Positions 62,852-64,000 of a stretch of 64,000 bases of DNA are shown piece by piece. This DNA comes from Symbiodinium sp. CCMP2592 (Eukaryota > Sar > Dinophyceae > Suessiales > Symbiodiniaceae). Numbering within the stretch: the first letter of the stretch is position 1; the number at the start of each line of letters is the position of its first letter. Below the pieces are notes generated by a model, which had not been told where the DNA came from, did no database searches, and saw only the letters and a program-made list of their open reading frames with translations. The stretch covers positions 235,321 through 299,320 of the forward strand of contig CAJNDT010000133.1 in NCBI GenBank assembly GCA_905221615.1, in the 5' to 3' direction. Position numbers and translations under genes: made by a program.

Positions 62852-63145
62852 AATCAATAATCTATCAATATAAACGACAATCATTAATCATTAATCCCAT
62901 TCACCAAAATTTCCTGGCCCTATTGAACTATTGATAATGATTACTTATAATGTCCAATACTTTCTCCAAATAGTATTATGTTAGTATGTTAAATCTTCTT
63001 ATTGCCATTGTAATGTACCGCATTGGCGCCGCATTGGCACTAGTCGCTGTTCACTATTCAACACGGTCACCAAAGCCTTTAGCAGTCACTCGGGTAATTG
63101 GGCAATTGGGGGACTTCATAGTTCCAAGCAGATTCTTCTGTGCAG

Positions 63146-63724
63146 GATGCCCGCACTCGTGGCGACAGCGGGGGCTTCCCTGCCTGGAAGGCACAGGCGG
63201 TTCGGTGGAGCGAAGCCATTGGAGTTGATGTTGCTAAGCACCGTGTTTGGACAAGTCGGCGAGACTTTGTGGGACGGGGTGTTCCACAGAATGAGCGGGT
63301 GCAAACCATGCTTGATCTGGTGTGTCTCCAGAAGTGGTCTGAGCATCCAAACCGTGGGTACCTTCGTGATGTTGTTTGGCCTGACCTCATGTGCAATGTG
63401 TTCCTGGACTGGAGCCAAAATCCAGCTCGCAGGGCTTATTCAGGAAAGAATGGAGAGATGCGCTGTTTGACTACATCCTCCCAACTCTACTCCTTTGAAG
63501 CCGACCGGGCACTCTTTCCGATTGAGTACATGAGGCTCCAGGGATGGGGCTTTGACATTGCTATCCCTGAGCAGTGTGCAGGGAAGATGCGAGAGCTGTC
63601 AGGGCAAGGCATGTCGCTGCCGTGCCTCGGAGTTGTGATTTGGGCAGTGTATCTGCTGAAGGGCCTCCCGTCTTGTGCCGTTCATGCTGATGATGATGGT
63701 GATTGGGAGCTTGATTTGCGCTGA
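63146..63724 (+). CDS. C5-cytosine DNA methyltransferase, C-terminal exon (motifs IX-X)
   Basis: After a TGTGCAG acceptor the frame reads DARTRGDSGGFPAWKAQAVR, then a region typical of target recognition, then GEMRCLTTSSQLYSFEADRA and LFPIEYMRLQGW, the motif IX type block, and MRELSGQGMSLPCLGVVIWA-VYLL, the motif X block that closes the cofactor pocket. It ends HADDDGDWELDLR TGA. It fits only as the C-terminal part of the enzyme whose motifs I-VIII are at 51.5-54.2 kb on the same strand. Confidence 0.7.
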   Translation, partial: DARTRGDSGGFPAWKAQAVRWSEAIGVDVAKHRVWTSRRDFVGRGVPQNERVQTMLDLVCLQKWSEHPNRGYLRDVVWPDLMCNVFLDWSQNPARRAYSGKNGEMRCLTTSSQLYSFEADRALFPIEYMRLQGWGFDIAIPEQCAGKMRELSGQGMSLPCLGVVIWAVYLLKGLPSCAVHADDDGDWELDLR

Positions 63725-63764
63725 CAGACCTCTTGCTTTTCTGAGCAACTTTCAATACTTCCTC

Positions 63765-63835
63765 CTAGGTCCTAAGTCCTAGGTCCTAGGTCCTAGGTGT
63801 AGGTCTAGGTCCTAGGTGCCAGGTCCTCACTGTCG
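63765..63835. repeat. AGGTCCT microrepeats
   Basis: About eight CCTAGGT(CC) units right after the stop of the methyltransferase; related CCTAACG/ACCTAA words continue to the window end. Confidence 0.8.
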
Positions 63836-64000
63836 CAACCCAACCCAACAAACCGAACCGTACCTACCGGACCTAACGACCTAACCTAAAGACCTAAACT
63901 ATGCCCTATAACTATAACTTAACTAATAAACTAAATTTACCTGAAGTATAAATTAATTGAGTGATTGACTGTTATTAACAGTAACAAACAACTACCTAAA

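Noticed and set aside
1-64000. Dinoflagellate spliced-leader RNA gene or relic leader sequence
   Set aside because: I looked for CCGTAGCCATTTTGGCTCAAG and its 3' part on the plus strand and found no convincing match. This was an eye search only.

Overview
The window looks like nuclear DNA of a dinoflagellate, most likely a suessialean such as a Symbiodiniaceae relative. The reasons are: intron-rich coding DNA whose short exons join in phase through GT, GC and apparently GA donors with an AG|G style at both intron ends; many scattered runs of the plant/dinoflagellate-type telomere heptamer CCCTAAA/TTTAGGG; a tyrosine-recombinase retrotransposon and a LINE of types I associate with dinoflagellate genomes; and no operons, Shine-Dalgarno sites or other bacterial features. 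The species is inference and no rRNA marker is present.

Region 1-24 kb is mostly intron and intergenic DNA. The clearest coding signals are short minus-strand exons: a charged coiled-coil part (2.8-3.2 kb), an acidic and a basic part (7.9-8.8 kb), a split RING-like zinc finger (10.9-11.3 kb), a multi-exon membrane-protein gene resembling DUF3556 (14.6-17.9 kb), and one long open frame for a coiled-coil protein (21.2-22.8 kb). Between them lie telomere-like clusters, a 13-copy 56-bp tandem repeat, and several small terminal-inverted-repeat (MITE-like) elements. One 45-nt intron is made largely of telomere-like repeat.

Region 26.5-37.7 kb is one retrotransposon on the minus strand, bounded by split direct repeats (A1 ... 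B1-A2-B2) as in Ngaro/PAT-type tyrosine-recombinase elements. It encodes a tyrosine recombinase, a gag-like protein with a CCCH finger, and a reverse transcriptase with RNase H. The reverse transcriptase frame is intact. The recombinase and gag frames are broken.

Region 38-49.5 kb holds a decayed plus-strand LINE (41.06-44.6 kb): reverse transcriptase remnant, a row of zinc fingers, then a ubiquitin-specific-protease-like domain. It is followed by low-complexity and repeat DNA, including a 272-bp dimer, AAATGTGA arrays and a GGCCGAGTAGGG-type family.

Region 49.8-63.7 kb is the richest coding stretch, all on the plus strand. A compact four-exon gene for a 115-residue protein (49,820-50,453) is followed by a C5-cytosine DNA methyltransferase. 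Its motifs I-VIII lie in exons at 51.55-54.2 kb, but its C-terminal motifs IX-X lie in an exon at 63.15-63.72 kb. The 9 kb between them contains an AT-hook protein frame of about 1,030 codons, two further long frames and several small exons. Either this is one giant gene with a huge insertion at the target-recognition position of the methyltransferase, or another element is nested in its intron. This is the main candidate for an undescribed system in the window.
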